Assembly: GCF_900636545.1 (NCBI RefSeq)
Contig: NZ_LR134290.1
Span: forward strand, 3,844,001-3,908,000
Direction: 5' to 3'
Source: Pseudomonas mendocina
GTDB taxonomy: Bacteria; Pseudomonadota; Gammaproteobacteria; Pseudomonadales; Pseudomonadaceae
Length of the DNA: 64,000 nucleotides
Shown here in pieces: positions 18,352 through 28,553 of the stretch. The notes below the pieces were generated by a model. It was given only the letters and a program-made list of their open reading frames with translations, had not been told where the DNA came from and did not search any database. Every line of letters begins with the position of its first letter. Position 1 is the stretch's first letter. The translations under genes were made by a program, and so were the position numbers.

Positions 18352-18368
18352 ACCCAAGGATTTTCACC

Positions 18369-20039
18369 ATGACCATGCTCAAAGACCCATCCAAGAAGTA
18401 CCGCCCCTTCACTCAGATCCAGATCCCGGATCGCACCTGGCCGGACAATATCATCGACAAGGCGCCGATCTGGCTGTCCACTGACCTGCGTGACGGCAAC
18501 CAGTCGCTGATCGAGCCGATGGATGCCGACAAGAAGATGCGCTTCTTCAAGTGCCTGGTGGCCGTGGGCCTGAAGGAAATCGAAGTAGGCTTTCCGTCCG
18601 CCTCGCAGACCGACTTCGACTTCGTGCGTGAGCTGATCGAAGGCGGCCATATCCCGGACGACGTGACCATCCAGGTGCTGACCCAGGCCCGTGACGACCT
18701 CATCGAGCGCACCTTCGAGTCGCTGAAAGGTGCCAAGAAGGCCATCGTCCACTATTACAACGCTTGCGCACCGAGCTTCCGCAAGATCGTCTTCAACCAG
18801 GACAAGGCCGGTGTGAAAGCCATCGCCGTGGCCGCGGGCACTACCATCAAGCGCCTGGCCGCTGCCGCGCCGGAAACCCAGTGGGGCTTCGAATATTCGC
18901 CGGAAGTGTTCAGCAGCACCGAAATCGACTTCGCCGTCGAGGTGTGCAACGCGGTGATCGACGTGTTCCAGCCGACCCCGGCCAACCCGCTGATCCTCAA
19001 CCTGCCGGCCACCATCGAGTGCGCCACGCCGAACAACTACGCCGACCAGATCGAGTGGTTCGGCCGCAATGTGAACAAGCGCGACAGCGTGCTGATCAGC
19101 GTGCACACCCATAACGACCGTGGCACCGGTGTCGCCGCTTCCGAGCTGGCCGTCATGGCCGGTGCCGATCGCGTCGAAGGTTGCCTGTTCGGCAACGGCG
19201 AGCGCACCGGCAACGTCTGCCTGGTGACCTTGGCGCTGAACCTCTACACCCAAGGCGTCGATCCGGAGCTGGACTTCTCCGACATCGATGCCGTACGCAA
19301 GGTGGTCGAGGACTGCAACCAGATTCCGGTACACCCGCGCCACCCGTACGTCGGTGACCTGGTACACACCGCATTCTCCGGCTCCCACCAGGATGCCATC
19401 CGCAAGGGCTTCGCCCAGCAGAAGGACGATGCGCTGTGGGAAGTGCCGTACCTGCCGATCGACCCGGCCGACATTGGCCGCGATTACGAGGCGGTGATCC
19501 GTGTGAACAGCCAGTCGGGCAAGGGCGGCATCACCTTCCTGCTTGAGCAGGAATACGGCATCAGCCTGCCACGCCGCATGCAGATCGAGTTCAGCCAGGT
19601 GGTGCAGCGTGAAACCGACCGCCTCGGCCTGGAGATGACTGCCGCGCAGATCTACCAACTGCTCGAAACCGAGTATCTGCAGGCGCGCAGCCCCTATGCG
19701 CTGAAAGGCCATCGCCTGCAGGAAGAGAACGGCACCAGCGCAGTAGACGTAGAAGTTGTCGAAGGTGGTGAGAACCATCACTGGCGTGGCATCGGCAAGG
19801 GCCCGCTGGAAGCGCTGGCCGCAGCGCTGCCGGTTGCCATCGAGGTCATGGACTACAGCGAACACGCCATCGGCGCCGGTGCCAACGCCAAGGCTGCGGC
19901 GTACATCGAGCTGCGCGTCAACGGCGGCCGCGCCCTGCACGGCATCGGCATCGACGAGAATCTGACCACTGCCAGCTTCCGTGCCCTGTTCAGTGCACTG
20001 AACCGCGCCCTGAGCCAGACCGAATCGCAAGCAGCCTGA
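18369..20039 (+). CDS. leuA: 2-isopropylmalate synthase
   Basis: This 556-residue enzyme condenses acetyl-CoA with 2-oxoisovalerate to give 2-isopropylmalate, the first committed step of leucine synthesis. The DRE-TIM barrel has [11 protein letters not shown] (catalytic Arg-Asp) and the metal-binding [11 protein letters not shown]. The C-terminal LeuA regulatory domain (from about residue 425) mediates leucine feedback and includes [12 protein letters not shown]. The length fits the long form common in pseudomonads and actinobacteria. Start at 18369 has AAGGA eight bases upstream. No other leu gene is adjacent. Confidence 0.97.
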   Translation: MTMLKDPSKKYRPFTQIQIPDRTWPDNIIDKAPIWLSTDLRDGNQSLIEPMDADKKMRFFKCLVAVGLKEIEVGFPSASQTDFDFVRELIEGGHIPDDVTIQVLTQARDDLIERTFESLKGAKKAIVHYYNACAPSFRKIVFNQDKAGVKAIAVAAGTTIKRLAAAAPETQWGFEYSPEVFSSTEIDFAVEVCNAVIDVFQPTPANPLILNLPATIECATPNNYADQIEWFGRNVNKRDSVLISVHTHNDRGTGVAASELAVMAGADRVEGCLFGNGERTGNVCLVTLALNLYTQGVDPELDFSDIDAVRKVVEDCNQIPVHPRHPYVGDLVHTAFSGSHQDAIRKGFAQQKDDALWEVPYLPIDPADIGRDYEAVIRVNSQSGKGGITFLLEQEYGISLPRRMQIEFSQVVQRETDRLGLEMTAAQIYQLLETEYLQARSPYALKGHRLQEENGTSAVDVEVVEGGENHHWRGIGKGPLEALAAALPVAIEVMDYSEHAIGAGANAKAAAYIELRVNGGRALHGIGIDENLTTASFRALFSALNRALSQTESQAA

Positions 20040-20057
20040 ACCGACAGCGCTGAATGC

Positions 20058-20085
20058 AAAACGCCGGGCAATGCCCGGCGTTTTT
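20058..20085 (+). terminator. leuA terminator
   Basis: AACGCCGGGCAATGCCCGGCG is followed by TTTTT directly after the leuA stop: a classic intrinsic terminator. Confidence 0.9.
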
Positions 20086-20121
20086 CTGTGCATGAAGTAG
20101 CCCGTATTAAATCCGGGAAAC

Positions 20122-20577
20122 TCAGATATCGAAAATCATCAGCACCGCGAACATCAGCGCGGCGAGGCCGATGGTGAACAACAGGCCGATACCCGCTGCC
20201 CGCCAGTTGGACAGGAACGCGCCGCCAGCCTCGACATGCTGCTTGAGATCGGCCTCCATCAGGTTCTTCGCCAGCATGATCATCACCATCAGTTGCGCGA
20301 CGGCGAACGGTAGCGCGGGTACTTCCTCCGGCAGCACGAAGGCCAGCACCAGCGTGACCAGCAGAAGCACGACGGAAATGCCCCAGACCATCGCCACGCG
20401 ATGCGCCTGCCCGAGCAGCTGCAGGTTATGCGCCAGCAGCCAGGCACCGGCCAGCGGGGTGCCGATGAAAGTCGCCAGGCCAACGCCGGCTACGCTATAG
20501 AGGGGCGGATGCTGAGCAGTGGTTTGCTGAAGGTCGGCCTGCGGCGTCTGGAAGGGGTTGCTCTGTTGTACGTCCAT
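20122..20577 (-). CDS. Small integral membrane protein of unknown function
   Basis: A 151-residue protein with four predicted transmembrane helices (about 27-50, 60-80, 84-102 and 126-148). The polar N terminus starts MDVQQSNPFQTPQADLQ, and an NPF/xTP cap of this kind is common in small uncharacterised pseudomonad membrane proteins. No conserved functional residue is visible. It lies downstream of the omega-amidase gene on the same strand (16-base gap) and could be co-transcribed with it. Confidence 0.75.
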   Translation of the reverse strand: MDVQQSNPFQTPQADLQQTTAQHPPLYSVAGVGLATFIGTPLAGAWLLAHNLQLLGQAHRVAMVWGISVVLLLVTLVLAFVLPEEVPALPFAVAQLMVMIMLAKNLMEADLKQHVEAGGAFLSNWRAAGIGLLFTIGLAALMFAVLMIFDI

Positions 20578-20593
20578 GTCGTGTTGCTCCTGA

Positions 20594-21376
20594 TCAGTTC
20601 ATGGTGAAGGCATCGGCATCCAGGTGTGCCGGAAAACGCTCACGGTAGGCAGCCAGGGCCTCACTCGACAGGGTGGTGCGAAAAACACCATCGCCGTCGC
20701 CTGCCGCCAGCAGCGTCTCCCCCTGAAAATCCAGCACCTGGGAATCGCCAGTATAACCATGGCCCTTGCCGTCCTCGCCGACACGGTTCACAGCCGCGAC
20801 ATAGCATAGGTTCTCGATGGCTCGCGCCGGCAGCAGGCGGTTCCAGTGTTGTCGACGAGCGCCCGGCCAATTGGCGGTATACAGCAGCAAATCGGTACCC
20901 TGCGGATCGCGGCTCCATACCGGGAAGCGCAGGTCGTAGCAGATCAGCGGACGCACACGCCAGCCCTTGAGTTGCAGCACGACCTGCTGGTCGCCGGCGC
21001 TGTAGTGCTTGTGCTCGCCGGCCATGCGAAACAGATGACGCTTGTCGTAATGCGCCCATGAACCGTCCGGGCGCGCCCACAGCAGGCGATTGCGATAGCT
21101 GCCGTCTGCTGCCCGGATGATCAGACTGCCGCAGACCACCGCGCCTATGGCCTGCGCCTGCTCGCGTAACCAGATACTGCTCGGGCCGTCCTCGGGTTCG
21201 GCCAGGTCGGCCGAGTCCATGGAAAAACCGGTGCTGAACATCTCCGGCAGGATCACCAGATCGGCGCCACGTGCCTGCTCCAGCAATTTCTGGAAATGCT
21301 CGCGATTGGCGGCCGGGGCATGCCAGGCCAAGGTGGTCTGAATCAGCGCCAGTTCCAGATCAGGTTTGTTGCTCAT
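20594..21376 (-). CDS. Carbon-nitrogen hydrolase, probable omega-amidase (YafV type)
   Basis: A 260-residue nitrilase-superfamily enzyme. The Glu-Lys-Cys triad is readable: Glu in LVILPEMFSTGF, Lys in HYDKRHLF and Cys in PLICYDLRFPVWSR. The LPEMFSTGF and AGEHKHYSAG segments are characteristic of YafV/Nit2-like omega-amidases, which hydrolyse 2-oxoglutaramate (and 2-oxosuccinamate) to the 2-oxoacid and ammonia. The ATG at 21376 has GAGG upstream. The gene follows a methionine-type aminotransferase gene, the partner that would generate the 2-oxoglutaramate from glutamine, which supports the assignment. Confidence 0.88.
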   Translation of the reverse strand: MSNKPDLELALIQTTLAWHAPAANREHFQKLLEQARGADLVILPEMFSTGFSMDSADLAEPEDGPSSIWLREQAQAIGAVVCGSLIIRAADGSYRNRLLWARPDGSWAHYDKRHLFRMAGEHKHYSAGDQQVVLQLKGWRVRPLICYDLRFPVWSRDPQGTDLLLYTANWPGARRQHWNRLLPARAIENLCYVAAVNRVGEDGKGHGYTGDSQVLDFQGETLLAAGDGDGVFRTTLSSEALAAYRERFPAHLDADAFTMN

Positions 21377-21392
21377 AAAGGCCTCGCTCACC

Positions 21393-21445
21393 GTAGGGCG
21401 GGTCAAACCCGCCAACACCTCAGAGGCGGGTTGCACCCGCCCTGT
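21393..21445. repeat. Two facing GTAGGGCGGGT hairpin units
   Basis: GTAGGGCGGGTCAAACCCGCC and GGCGGGTTGCACCCGCCCTGT form two small hairpins that together make an inverted repeat. They fill the 72-base gap between the aminotransferase stop and the omega-amidase start, so they lie inside a probable transcript. Confidence 0.65.
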
Positions 21446-21448
21446 CTG

Positions 21449-22597
21449 TCACACCGCGCAAAGTTTCTCCGCAGCCTCGCGCAGGGTTTCCTCACGCTTG
21501 GCGAAGCAGAAGCGCACCAGACGCATATCCTCGGGCGCCGACTGGTAGAACACCGACACCGGAATCGCTGCCACGCCGTGCTCGCGCGTCAGCCACTCGG
21601 CCATGGCCACGTCATCCAGATCGGGACGAATCGCCGAGTAGTCGGCCAACTGGAAATAGGTACCCGGCGCACGGGTGAAGGTGAAGCGCGAGTCAGCCAG
21701 CAAGTCGCAGAACAGATCGCGCTTGGCCTGGTAGAAAGCCGGCAATTCTTCGACGTGCTCGGGGTGCGCAGCCATGAACTCGGCCAAGCCGAACTGCAGC
21801 GGCGTCACCCCGCAAAAATTGACGTACTGATGGATCTTGCGCAGCTCGGCGGTCAGTGCCGGCGGCGCCACCACGTAGCCGGTCTTCCAGCCGGTGACGT
21901 GATAGGTCTTGCCGAAGGAGCTGACCACGAAGGCGCGCTGATACAGTTCCTCGTGCGCCAGGACACTGGCATGGCGCTGGCCGTCGTAGATCAGGTGCTC
22001 GTAGACCTCATCGCTGATCACATGGATATCGCGCCCACGAATCAGCTCGGCCAGCTTGTCCAGGTCGGCGCGAGTGAGCAGCGCACCGCTGGGATTGTGC
22101 GGCGAGTTGAGGAAGATCAATCGGGTACGTGGCGTGATCGAATCGGCGAGGCGCTGCCAGTCCACAGCGAAGTCCGGCAATGCCAGCGGTACGTGCACGC
22201 AGCGGCCGCCGGCCAGCTCCACGGAGGGCTCGTAGCTGTCGTAACAGGGATCGAGAACGATGGCCTCATCTCCCGGACGGATCAGCGCCTGCACAGCGCA
22301 GAAGATCGCCTCGGTAGCGCCTGGGGTGATGGTGATCTCGCTGTCGGCATCACACTGTACACCGTAGCTGCGGGCGATCTTCGCGGCCACCTGCTGGCGC
22401 AGACTCGGCAGCCCGGTCATTGGCGAATATTGGTTGTGCCCACCCATTACGTGGCGCGCGACTGCCTCGCGCAACGCCTGCGGTCCGTCGAAATCGGGAA
22501 AGCCCTGAGAGAGGTTCAGCGCGCCTACATCGGCAGCGAGCTGCGACATCCGCGTGAAGATGGTGGTGCCGACGTTGGGCAGTTTGCTGACGAGCAT
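21449..22597 (-). CDS. PLP-dependent aminotransferase, methionine/glutamine type (YbdL-like)
   Basis: A 382-residue fold-type I (class I/II) aminotransferase. The N terminus NLSQGFPDFDGPQALREAV, the NSPHNPSGALL motif, DEVYEHLIYDG and the PLP lysine in SSFGKTYHVTGWKTGY are all present. The QGFPDF and HQYVNFCG motifs are those of YbdL/KAT-like enzymes that transaminate methionine, aromatic amino acids or glutamine. The ATG at 22597 is preceded by AGGAAG. The gene is upstream of an omega-amidase on the same strand, which argues for a glutamine transaminase/omega-amidase pathway, probably recycling 4-methylthio-2-oxobutyrate to methionine. Confidence 0.88.
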   Translation of the reverse strand: MLVSKLPNVGTTIFTRMSQLAADVGALNLSQGFPDFDGPQALREAVARHVMGGHNQYSPMTGLPSLRQQVAAKIARSYGVQCDADSEITITPGATEAIFCAVQALIRPGDEAIVLDPCYDSYEPSVELAGGRCVHVPLALPDFAVDWQRLADSITPRTRLIFLNSPHNPSGALLTRADLDKLAELIRGRDIHVISDEVYEHLIYDGQRHASVLAHEELYQRAFVVSSFGKTYHVTGWKTGYVVAPPALTAELRKIHQYVNFCGVTPLQFGLAEFMAAHPEHVEELPAFYQAKRDLFCDLLADSRFTFTRAPGTYFQLADYSAIRPDLDDVAMAEWLTREHGVAAIPVSVFYQSAPEDMRLVRFCFAKREETLREAAEKLCAV

Positions 22598-22738
22598 CGC
22601 GACTTCCTGATAGAACAAGGCAAGCGGCGAGGATAGCCGAAGGGTGCCATTGACGGCACCCACAGCACTTATGAAAAAAAGTTGGAAGCTTATGCCATGC
22701 ATGTCGAGTGGAGTCCGACATGCGTGGCGCGGCCAGGC

Positions 22739-24217
22739 TTACTTGCGCTTATCCTTGCGCTTCTTCTCAGCCTTCTTGTGGTGGCTCATCAGGCGGCGCT
22801 TCTTGTTCACCTGGCGATCGGTGAGCTTGTTCTTGTTGCCCTCGTAGGGGTTTTCGCCGCCCTTGTACTCGATGCGGATCGGCGTCCCCACCAGCTTCAG
22901 TACGCGGCGGAAGGTGTTCTCCAGGTAACGGGTGTAGGCGCGCGGCACGGCGTCGACCTGGTTACCGTGGATCACGATCAGCGGCGGGTTGGCCCCCCCC
23001 AGGTGAGCGTAGCGCAGCTTGATGCGGCGACCGTTGACCAGGGGCGGCGCGTGGTCGCTGACGGCGTCTTCGAGAATCTGCGTCAGACGGCTGGTCGGCC
23101 AACGGGTGATGGCCGACTTGAACGAGGCTTGCACCGACTTGTACAGGTGGCCGACGCCAGTACCGTGCAAGGCGGAGATGAAGTGAATATCGGCGAAGTC
23201 GACGAAGAACAGCCGGCGCTCCAGCTCGGTCTTCACGTAGTCTTTCTGCCCCTGATCCATGCCATCCCACTTGTTCAGGGCGATGACCAGCGCGCGGCCG
23301 CTTTCCAGCACGAAGCCGAGCAGGTTGAGGTCGTGGTCGACCACGCCTTCGCGGGCATCCATGACGAACACCACGACGTTGGAGTCCTGAATGGCCTGCA
23401 GCGTCTTGACCACGGAGAACTTCTCAACCGCTTCGAAGATCTTGCCGCGACGGCGCACACCGGCTGTATCGATCAGCGTGTACTTCTCGTCGTCACGCTC
23501 GAACGGGATGTAGATGCTGTCACGCGTGGTTCCTGCCTGGTCATAGACGATGACTCGCTCTTCACCAAGCATGCGGTTGACCAGGGTCGACTTGCCCACG
23601 TTCGGACGACCGATGATGGCCAGCTTGATGCCGTCCTTCTCGCTCGGGCCGGGAATGCGCTTGGCCTCCTGGCCTTCCAGCACTTCTTCCTCTTCTTCAG
23701 CGCCCTCTTCCGGTTCGCCGGCGTCCTTGGGGAAGGCGCCGAGCACCACTTCCAGCATCTGGGTGATGCCGCGGCCGTGGGCGCCGGCAATCGCCAGCGG
23801 CTCGCCCAGGCCCATGGGGCTGAATTCGGCACGAGCCAGGTCGACATCGAGATTGTCGACCTTGTTCACCACCAGGAAACTCTGCTTGTTACGGCGACGC
23901 AGGTGCTCGCCGATCATCTGGTCGGAGGCGGTCATGCCGGCGCGCGCGTCGACCAGGAACAACACGGCGTCCGCCTCTTCGATGGCCTGCAGCGACTGCT
24001 CGGCCATCTTCGCGTCGATGCCTTCCTCGTCACCGGAAATACCGCCGGTATCGATCACGATATAGGTGCGCCCCTGCCACTTCGCCTCGCCATACTGGCG
24101 GTCGCGGGTCAGACCGGACAGGTCGCCGACGATGGCGTCGCGACTGCGGGTCAGGCGGTTGAAGAGTGTGGATTTGCCGACGTTCGGCCGGCCCACCAGG
24201 GCTATTACGGGAACCAT
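22739..24217 (-). CDS. der: Ribosome biogenesis GTPase Der (EngA)
   Basis: This 492-residue GTPase acts in late 50S subunit assembly. It has two tandem GTPase domains, each with [10 protein letters not shown] (P-loops at about residues 8-17 and 210-219), DTGG/DTAG switch II, and NKVD/NKWD base-recognition motifs. A C-terminal KH-like domain and a basic Lys/Arg tail follow. The inter-domain linker is highly acidic (a run of Glu near residue 180). The ATG at 24217 follows GGAGAG; a GTG 12 bases earlier overlaps that site. Confidence 0.97.
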   Translation of the reverse strand: MVPVIALVGRPNVGKSTLFNRLTRSRDAIVGDLSGLTRDRQYGEAKWQGRTYIVIDTGGISGDEEGIDAKMAEQSLQAIEEADAVLFLVDARAGMTASDQMIGEHLRRRNKQSFLVVNKVDNLDVDLARAEFSPMGLGEPLAIAGAHGRGITQMLEVVLGAFPKDAGEPEEGAEEEEEVLEGQEAKRIPGPSEKDGIKLAIIGRPNVGKSTLVNRMLGEERVIVYDQAGTTRDSIYIPFERDDEKYTLIDTAGVRRRGKIFEAVEKFSVVKTLQAIQDSNVVVFVMDAREGVVDHDLNLLGFVLESGRALVIALNKWDGMDQGQKDYVKTELERRLFFVDFADIHFISALHGTGVGHLYKSVQASFKSAITRWPTSRLTQILEDAVSDHAPPLVNGRRIKLRYAHLGGANPPLIVIHGNQVDAVPRAYTRYLENTFRRVLKLVGTPIRIEYKGGENPYEGNKNKLTDRQVNKKRRLMSHHKKAEKKRKDKRK

Positions 24218-24252
24218 CAGGCTCTCCACTCGGTTAATTCAGAAAATGCAAA

Positions 24253-24274
24253 GGCCGCTGCATGGGCAGCGGCC
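24253..24274 (-). terminator. Hairpin between bamB and der
   Basis: On the minus strand GGCCGCTGCCCATGCAGCGGCC is followed by TTTGCATTTT. It can end or attenuate transcription from the upstream housekeeping block before der. Confidence 0.7.
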
Positions 24275-24315
24275 AAGATGTTTCATGCTGTCGGGCATAC
24301 CGGCAGCATAGGGTG

Positions 24316-25455
24316 TTACTTGATGGTCAGTGCCACCAACTTACCGCTGTTGCCATAGACATACAGCCAGTCACCCACCACCAGCGGCTGGGCGCGCAGG
24401 CCGTCGCTGTCGATACGGGTACGGCCGACAAAGCGACCATCGACCTGACTCAGCAAGTGCAGATAGCCCTCGAAGTCACCCACGGCGACATAGCTGGAGA
24501 ACACTGCCGGACCAGAGAGCTGGCGACGCGCCATCGAATCATTGGTCCACAGGGCCGAAGCGCTGCGCTCGTCGATACCTTCGACGGTACCGCTGGCAAG
24601 ACTGACATAAACGTTGCCAAAGCCCTGAGCGACGCCAACAGAACTGGAAGCCTCGCGCTGCCACAGCACTCGACCGGACTCCAGATCCATGGCCGCGACT
24701 CGGCCCTGGTAGCTCACCGCGTAGACGGTACCGCCGGACAGCAGCAGGCCGCCGTCGATATCCACCACACGCTCCAGCTCGGAGCGGCCTTGCGGAATGG
24801 CAACGCGCTGCTCCCAGACTGGCAGGCCACGCTGGGCGTCAACCGCGATCACTTTACCGCTGGACAGGCCGGCGACGACCAGGCGGTTGGTCACCAGCGG
24901 TGCACCTGTGCCACGCAGGGTCAGTACGGCCGGGGTGTTCTCGACGATCCAGCGCTGGCTACCGGTGCTGGCATCGAAGGCAATCAGACGGTCGTCCTGA
25001 GTTTGCACCACGACGATATCGCCATTGGTGGCCGGGGCAGCCAGTACTTCGCTGGTCACGCGCGAGCGCCACTGCTCTTCACCGTCACTGGAGTCCAGGG
25101 CGATCACTTCACCCTTGAGGGTACCCAACAGTACCTGGCCGTAGCCGACACCGATGGCGCCGGATACCGGAATTTCAAGCTTCTTGCGCCAGATGACCTT
25201 GCCGCTGGTGCGGTCCATGGCCATCACCAGACCTTCGACATCAGCGGCGTAGATCACATCACCGTCGATGGCCGGTACCAGCATGTTGAAGGTCTCACCC
25301 TGACCATCACCGACAGAGCGGCTCCACTCGGTGCGCAGCTCGACTTCTTCGTCGAACTTGACGAGCTCGGCGGGCGGCAGTTCCTTCTTGCTATTGCTGC
25401 TGCAACCCACGGCCAGAACGGCCAGAGCCAGCAGTGCGGCATTCTTCCAACGCAT
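24316..25455 (-). CDS. bamB: Outer membrane protein assembly factor BamB
   Basis: A 379-residue lipoprotein of the BAM complex that inserts beta-barrel proteins in the outer membrane. The lipobox LAVGC places the lipidated Cys at residue 18. The rest is an eight-bladed PQQ-type beta-propeller, with recurrent blade motifs such as GKVIW, GEVIALDSSDGEEQWR and GRVLWQ. I chose the ATG at 25455; another 12 bases upstream is immediately adjacent to the AAGGGG and would overlap the preceding gene. It follows the YfgM-like gene, the same arrangement as in E. coli. Confidence 0.96.
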   Translation of the reverse strand: MRWKNAALLALAVLAVGCSSNSKKELPPAELVKFDEEVELRTEWSRSVGDGQGETFNMLVPAIDGDVIYAADVEGLVMAMDRTSGKVIWRKKLEIPVSGAIGVGYGQVLLGTLKGEVIALDSSDGEEQWRSRVTSEVLAAPATNGDIVVVQTQDDRLIAFDASTGSQRWIVENTPAVLTLRGTGAPLVTNRLVVAGLSSGKVIAVDAQRGLPVWEQRVAIPQGRSELERVVDIDGGLLLSGGTVYAVSYQGRVAAMDLESGRVLWQREASSSVGVAQGFGNVYVSLASGTVEGIDERSASALWTNDSMARRQLSGPAVFSSYVAVGDFEGYLHLLSQVDGRFVGRTRIDSDGLRAQPLVVGDWLYVYGNSGKLVALTIK

Positions 25456-25459
25456 CACG

Positions 25460-26098
25460 TCACGCATCCCCTTTTGCCAGGTCGTCCAGCTTCATCTGCA
25501 GACCGCCAACGGCGGCATCTTCGGCCAGCGCATCCTTGGCCTTCTGATAGGCGGCGTGCGCGTCATCGCCGCGACCCAGCTGTACCAACAGGTCGCCCTT
25601 GAGTTCTTCACGGCTGGCAAGGTAGGCATCCTCGACCTTGGTGTCGAGCAGCTTCAGCGCATCATCAGCCTTGTCCTGGGCTGCCAGGACGCGCGCCAGA
25701 CGCTGGCGTGCCAGTTCGCCGAGCGTGGCGTCGGCCGGCTTGTCGAGTACGCGCTGCAAGGCTGCAGCGGCATCGTCGAGACGATTTGCCTCGACAGCGA
25801 CCTTGGCGACGAACAGGCTGCCGTATTGGGCATAGTGGCTACCACCAAACTCACTGTCGAGCTTGCCGGCCAGTTCGGCGACTTTAGCGGCGTCGGGCTT
25901 ACCGGCTGGGTCCAGCGCCGTTTCCAGCAACTGCTGATAAAGCACCGAGGCGCCTTGCGCCTGGTTGTCCTGGTACTTCTGCCAGCCCTGCCAGCCGAAT
26001 ACAGCTACCAGCGCCAGCACGCCACCGGCGAGCAAAGGCTTGCCGTTGCGATCCCACCAGTCCTTCAGTTGCGCGATCTGTTCGTCTTCGGTCTGCAT
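25460..26098 (-). CDS. YfgM-like ancillary SecYEG translocon subunit
   Basis: A 212-residue UPF0070 protein, anchored by one transmembrane helix (about residues 22-40) after a short cytoplasmic N terminus (TEDEQIAQLKDWWDRNGK). A periplasmic TPR-like helical domain follows. YfgM associates with SecYEG and the periplasmic chaperone PpiD. The position between hisS and bamB is the conserved one. The WWDRNGK lead-in is diagnostic. Confidence 0.92.
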   Translation of the reverse strand: MQTEDEQIAQLKDWWDRNGKPLLAGGVLALVAVFGWQGWQKYQDNQAQGASVLYQQLLETALDPAGKPDAAKVAELAGKLDSEFGGSHYAQYGSLFVAKVAVEANRLDDAAAALQRVLDKPADATLGELARQRLARVLAAQDKADDALKLLDTKVEDAYLASREELKGDLLVQLGRGDDAHAAYQKAKDALAEDAAVGGLQMKLDDLAKGDA

Positions 26099-26130
26099 GT
26101 GTAACCCCGTACTCCTAATCGAGAGCCTGC

Positions 26131-27417
26131 TCAGGCCTGCTGGCAGGCAGCCAGATGCTCAGCCAGAGCATCCCAGGCAACGCTTTGTTGTTCACTGTCG
26201 TCGCGCAGCGGCTTGCAACCTACCACGCGTGCGGCCAATTCGTCGTCCCCCAGAATCAGCGCATAGCGTGCACCGCTCTTGTCGGCCTTCTTGAACTGGC
26301 TCTTGAAACTGCCGCCACCGGTGTTGAGCAACAGACGCAGCCCCGGCACTTCATCACGCAGACGCTCGGCCAGTGTCAGCGCAGCCAGCTCGGCAGCCTC
26401 GCCAAAGGCGCAGATGTACACATCGGCAGCGCGGTTGAGATCGGCCGGCAACAGCTCCAGAGTCTCCAGCAGCAGCACCAGGCGCTCGACGCCCATTGCG
26501 AAACCGACACCCGGTGTGGCCTTGCCACCCAGCATGGAAACCAGGCCGTCGTAACGACCACCGGCACACACCGTACCCTGGGCACCGAGCTTGTCGGTGA
26601 CCCACTCGAATACGGTGCGGTTGTAGTAATCCAGACCACGCACCAGCTTGTGGTTGATCTGGTAGCGGATACCAGCAGCATCCAGGCGCGCCTTGACGCC
26701 CTCGAAGTGCAGACGCGATTCCTCGTCGAGGTAGTCGCCCAGAGTCGGCGCACCGACCAGCACGGCTTGCGTCGCCTCGTTCTTGCTGTCGAGGATGCGC
26801 AGCGGGTTGGTGGTCAGGCGACGCTGGCTGTCTTCGTCGAGCTGATCGAAACGCTCCTGCAGGTAGGCCACCAGGGCATCGCGATAAGCGGCACGCGCCT
26901 CGCTGGAACCCAGGCTGTTGAGCTGCAGGGTCACGGCATCAGACAGACCGAGCTGTTTCCACAGCCGCCAGGTGAGCACGATCAGCTCGGCATCGACGTC
27001 CGGACCCGGCAGGTTGAAGGCTTCCACGCCAACCTGATGGAACTGGCGATAGCGCCCCTTCTGCGGTTTCTCGTAGCGGAACATGGGGCCGGCGTACCAC
27101 AGTTTCTGCACCTGGCCGCCGCCAGCCAGACCATGTTCGAGCACAGCGCGAACGCAGCCGGCGGTGCCCTCGGGGCGCAGGGTCAGGGATTCTTCGTTGC
27201 GGTCGAGGAAGGTGTACATCTCCTTGTCGACCACATCTGTACCTTCGCCGATACCGCGAGCGAACAGCTCGGTGTACTCGACGATGGGCAAGCGGATTTC
27301 CTTGTAGCCGTAGCCATCGAGCAGGCTGACCAGGGTACTTTCCAGGTAGCGCCAGGCAGGCGTCTGCTCCGGCAGGATATCGTTCATGCCACGAATGGCT
27401 TGCAGGGACTTGCTCAA
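26131..27417 (-). CDS. hisS: Histidyl-tRNA synthetase
   Basis: A 428-residue class II aminoacyl-tRNA synthetase that charges tRNA-His. Motif 1 is in the N terminus after IRGMNDILP, motif 2 is around [16 protein letters not shown], the histidine-specific [15 protein letters not shown] and CAGGRYDGL are present, and motif 3 is GFAMGVERL. The C-terminal anticodon-binding domain follows. Full length, lying 32 bases upstream of the YfgM-like gene on the same strand. Confidence 0.97.
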   Translation of the reverse strand: MSKSLQAIRGMNDILPEQTPAWRYLESTLVSLLDGYGYKEIRLPIVEYTELFARGIGEGTDVVDKEMYTFLDRNEESLTLRPEGTAGCVRAVLEHGLAGGGQVQKLWYAGPMFRYEKPQKGRYRQFHQVGVEAFNLPGPDVDAELIVLTWRLWKQLGLSDAVTLQLNSLGSSEARAAYRDALVAYLQERFDQLDEDSQRRLTTNPLRILDSKNEATQAVLVGAPTLGDYLDEESRLHFEGVKARLDAAGIRYQINHKLVRGLDYYNRTVFEWVTDKLGAQGTVCAGGRYDGLVSMLGGKATPGVGFAMGVERLVLLLETLELLPADLNRAADVYICAFGEAAELAALTLAERLRDEVPGLRLLLNTGGGSFKSQFKKADKSGARYALILGDDELAARVVGCKPLRDDSEQQSVAWDALAEHLAACQQA

Positions 27418-27437
27418 TTGTATTCCTTACGCACGGA

Positions 27438-28550
27438 TCAGCCGCGCACGATCACGGCGGCATCGGCGGCGACCTTTTCGGCAGCCTTGTCGCGGATGAG
27501 CTTTTCCAGCTCGTCCACCAGATTTTCATTGGTCAGCTTCGAGGCCGGCTTGCCATCGATATAGACCAGGTTGTTCGGGCTACCACCGGTAAGGCCGATA
27601 TGCGCCTCCTTGGCTTCGCCGGGGCCGTTGACCACGCAGCCGATCACGGCCACGTCCAGCGGCACCAACAGGTCCTCGACACGCGTTTCCAGCTCGTTCA
27701 TGGTCTTGACCACATCGAAATTCTGCCGCGAGCAGCTCGGACAGGCGATGAAGTTGATACCACGCGAACGCAGGCGCAGGGACTTGAGGATATCGAAACC
27801 TACCTTGATCTCCTCCACCGGATCGGCGGCCAGCGAGATGCGGATGGTATCGCCAATGCCCTCGGCCAGCAGCATGCCCAGGCCGACAGCGGATTTCACC
27901 GTACCGGAACGCAGACCGCCAGCCTCGGTGATACCCAGGTGCAACGGCTGCTCGATCTGCTTGGCCAACAAACGGTACGCCTCGACCGCCATGAACACGT
28001 CCGAGGCCTTCACACTGACCTTGAAGTCGGGGAAGTTCAGGCGATCGAGATGCTCGACATGGCGCAGCGCGGACTCGACCAGCGCTTCGGGGGTCGGCTC
28101 GCCATATTTCTTCTGCAGATCCTTCTCCAGCGAACCGGCATTGACGCCGATGCGGATCGGGATGCCCTTGTCGCGCGCTGCCTCGACCACAGCCTTGACG
28201 CGATCTTCGCGGCCAATGTTGCCCGGGTTGATCCGCAGGCAATCGACGCCCAGCTCGGCCACGCGCAGGGCGATCTGGTAGTCGAAGTGAATGTCGGCTA
28301 CCAGCGGTACACGTACCTGCTGCTTGATCAGGCCAAAAGCCTCGGCAGCCTCCATGTCCGGCACGGAAACGCGCACGATATCGGCGCCGGCATCCTCCAG
28401 GCGACGAATCTGCGCCACAGTGGCGGCCACATCGTTGGTGTCGGTGTTGGTCATGCTCTGTACGGCAATCGGCGCATCGCCGCCCACCGGTACCGAGCCA
28501 ACCCAGATCTTGCGCGACTGTCGGCGCTTGATCGGCGATTCGCAATGCAT
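27438..28550 (-). CDS. ispG: 4-hydroxy-3-methylbut-2-enyl diphosphate synthase (IspG/GcpE)
   Basis: This 370-residue iron-sulfur enzyme of the MEP isoprenoid pathway converts MEcPP to HMBPP. The N-terminal TIM-barrel includes [12 protein letters not shown] and ADIHFDY. The C-terminal reductase-like domain supplies the 4Fe-4S ligands: CPSC near residue 270 and the Cys of [12 protein letters not shown]. The start [18 protein letters not shown] is family-typical. The gene lies between rodZ and hisS, four bases after rodZ. Its cofactor is presumably supplied by the Isc system encoded 4 kb away. Confidence 0.97.
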   Translation of the reverse strand: MHCESPIKRRQSRKIWVGSVPVGGDAPIAVQSMTNTDTNDVAATVAQIRRLEDAGADIVRVSVPDMEAAEAFGLIKQQVRVPLVADIHFDYQIALRVAELGVDCLRINPGNIGREDRVKAVVEAARDKGIPIRIGVNAGSLEKDLQKKYGEPTPEALVESALRHVEHLDRLNFPDFKVSVKASDVFMAVEAYRLLAKQIEQPLHLGITEAGGLRSGTVKSAVGLGMLLAEGIGDTIRISLAADPVEEIKVGFDILKSLRLRSRGINFIACPSCSRQNFDVVKTMNELETRVEDLLVPLDVAVIGCVVNGPGEAKEAHIGLTGGSPNNLVYIDGKPASKLTNENLVDELEKLIRDKAAEKVAADAAVIVRG

Positions 28551-28553
28551 GCT

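Noticed and set aside
18267..20093. A 608-codon open frame opposite leuA
   Set aside because: Antisense shadow of leuA, extending through the leuA leader and terminator; no recognisable domain.
24262..25602. A 446-codon open frame opposite bamB
   Set aside because: Antisense shadow of bamB; crosses the bamB terminator hairpin and both neighbours' ends.
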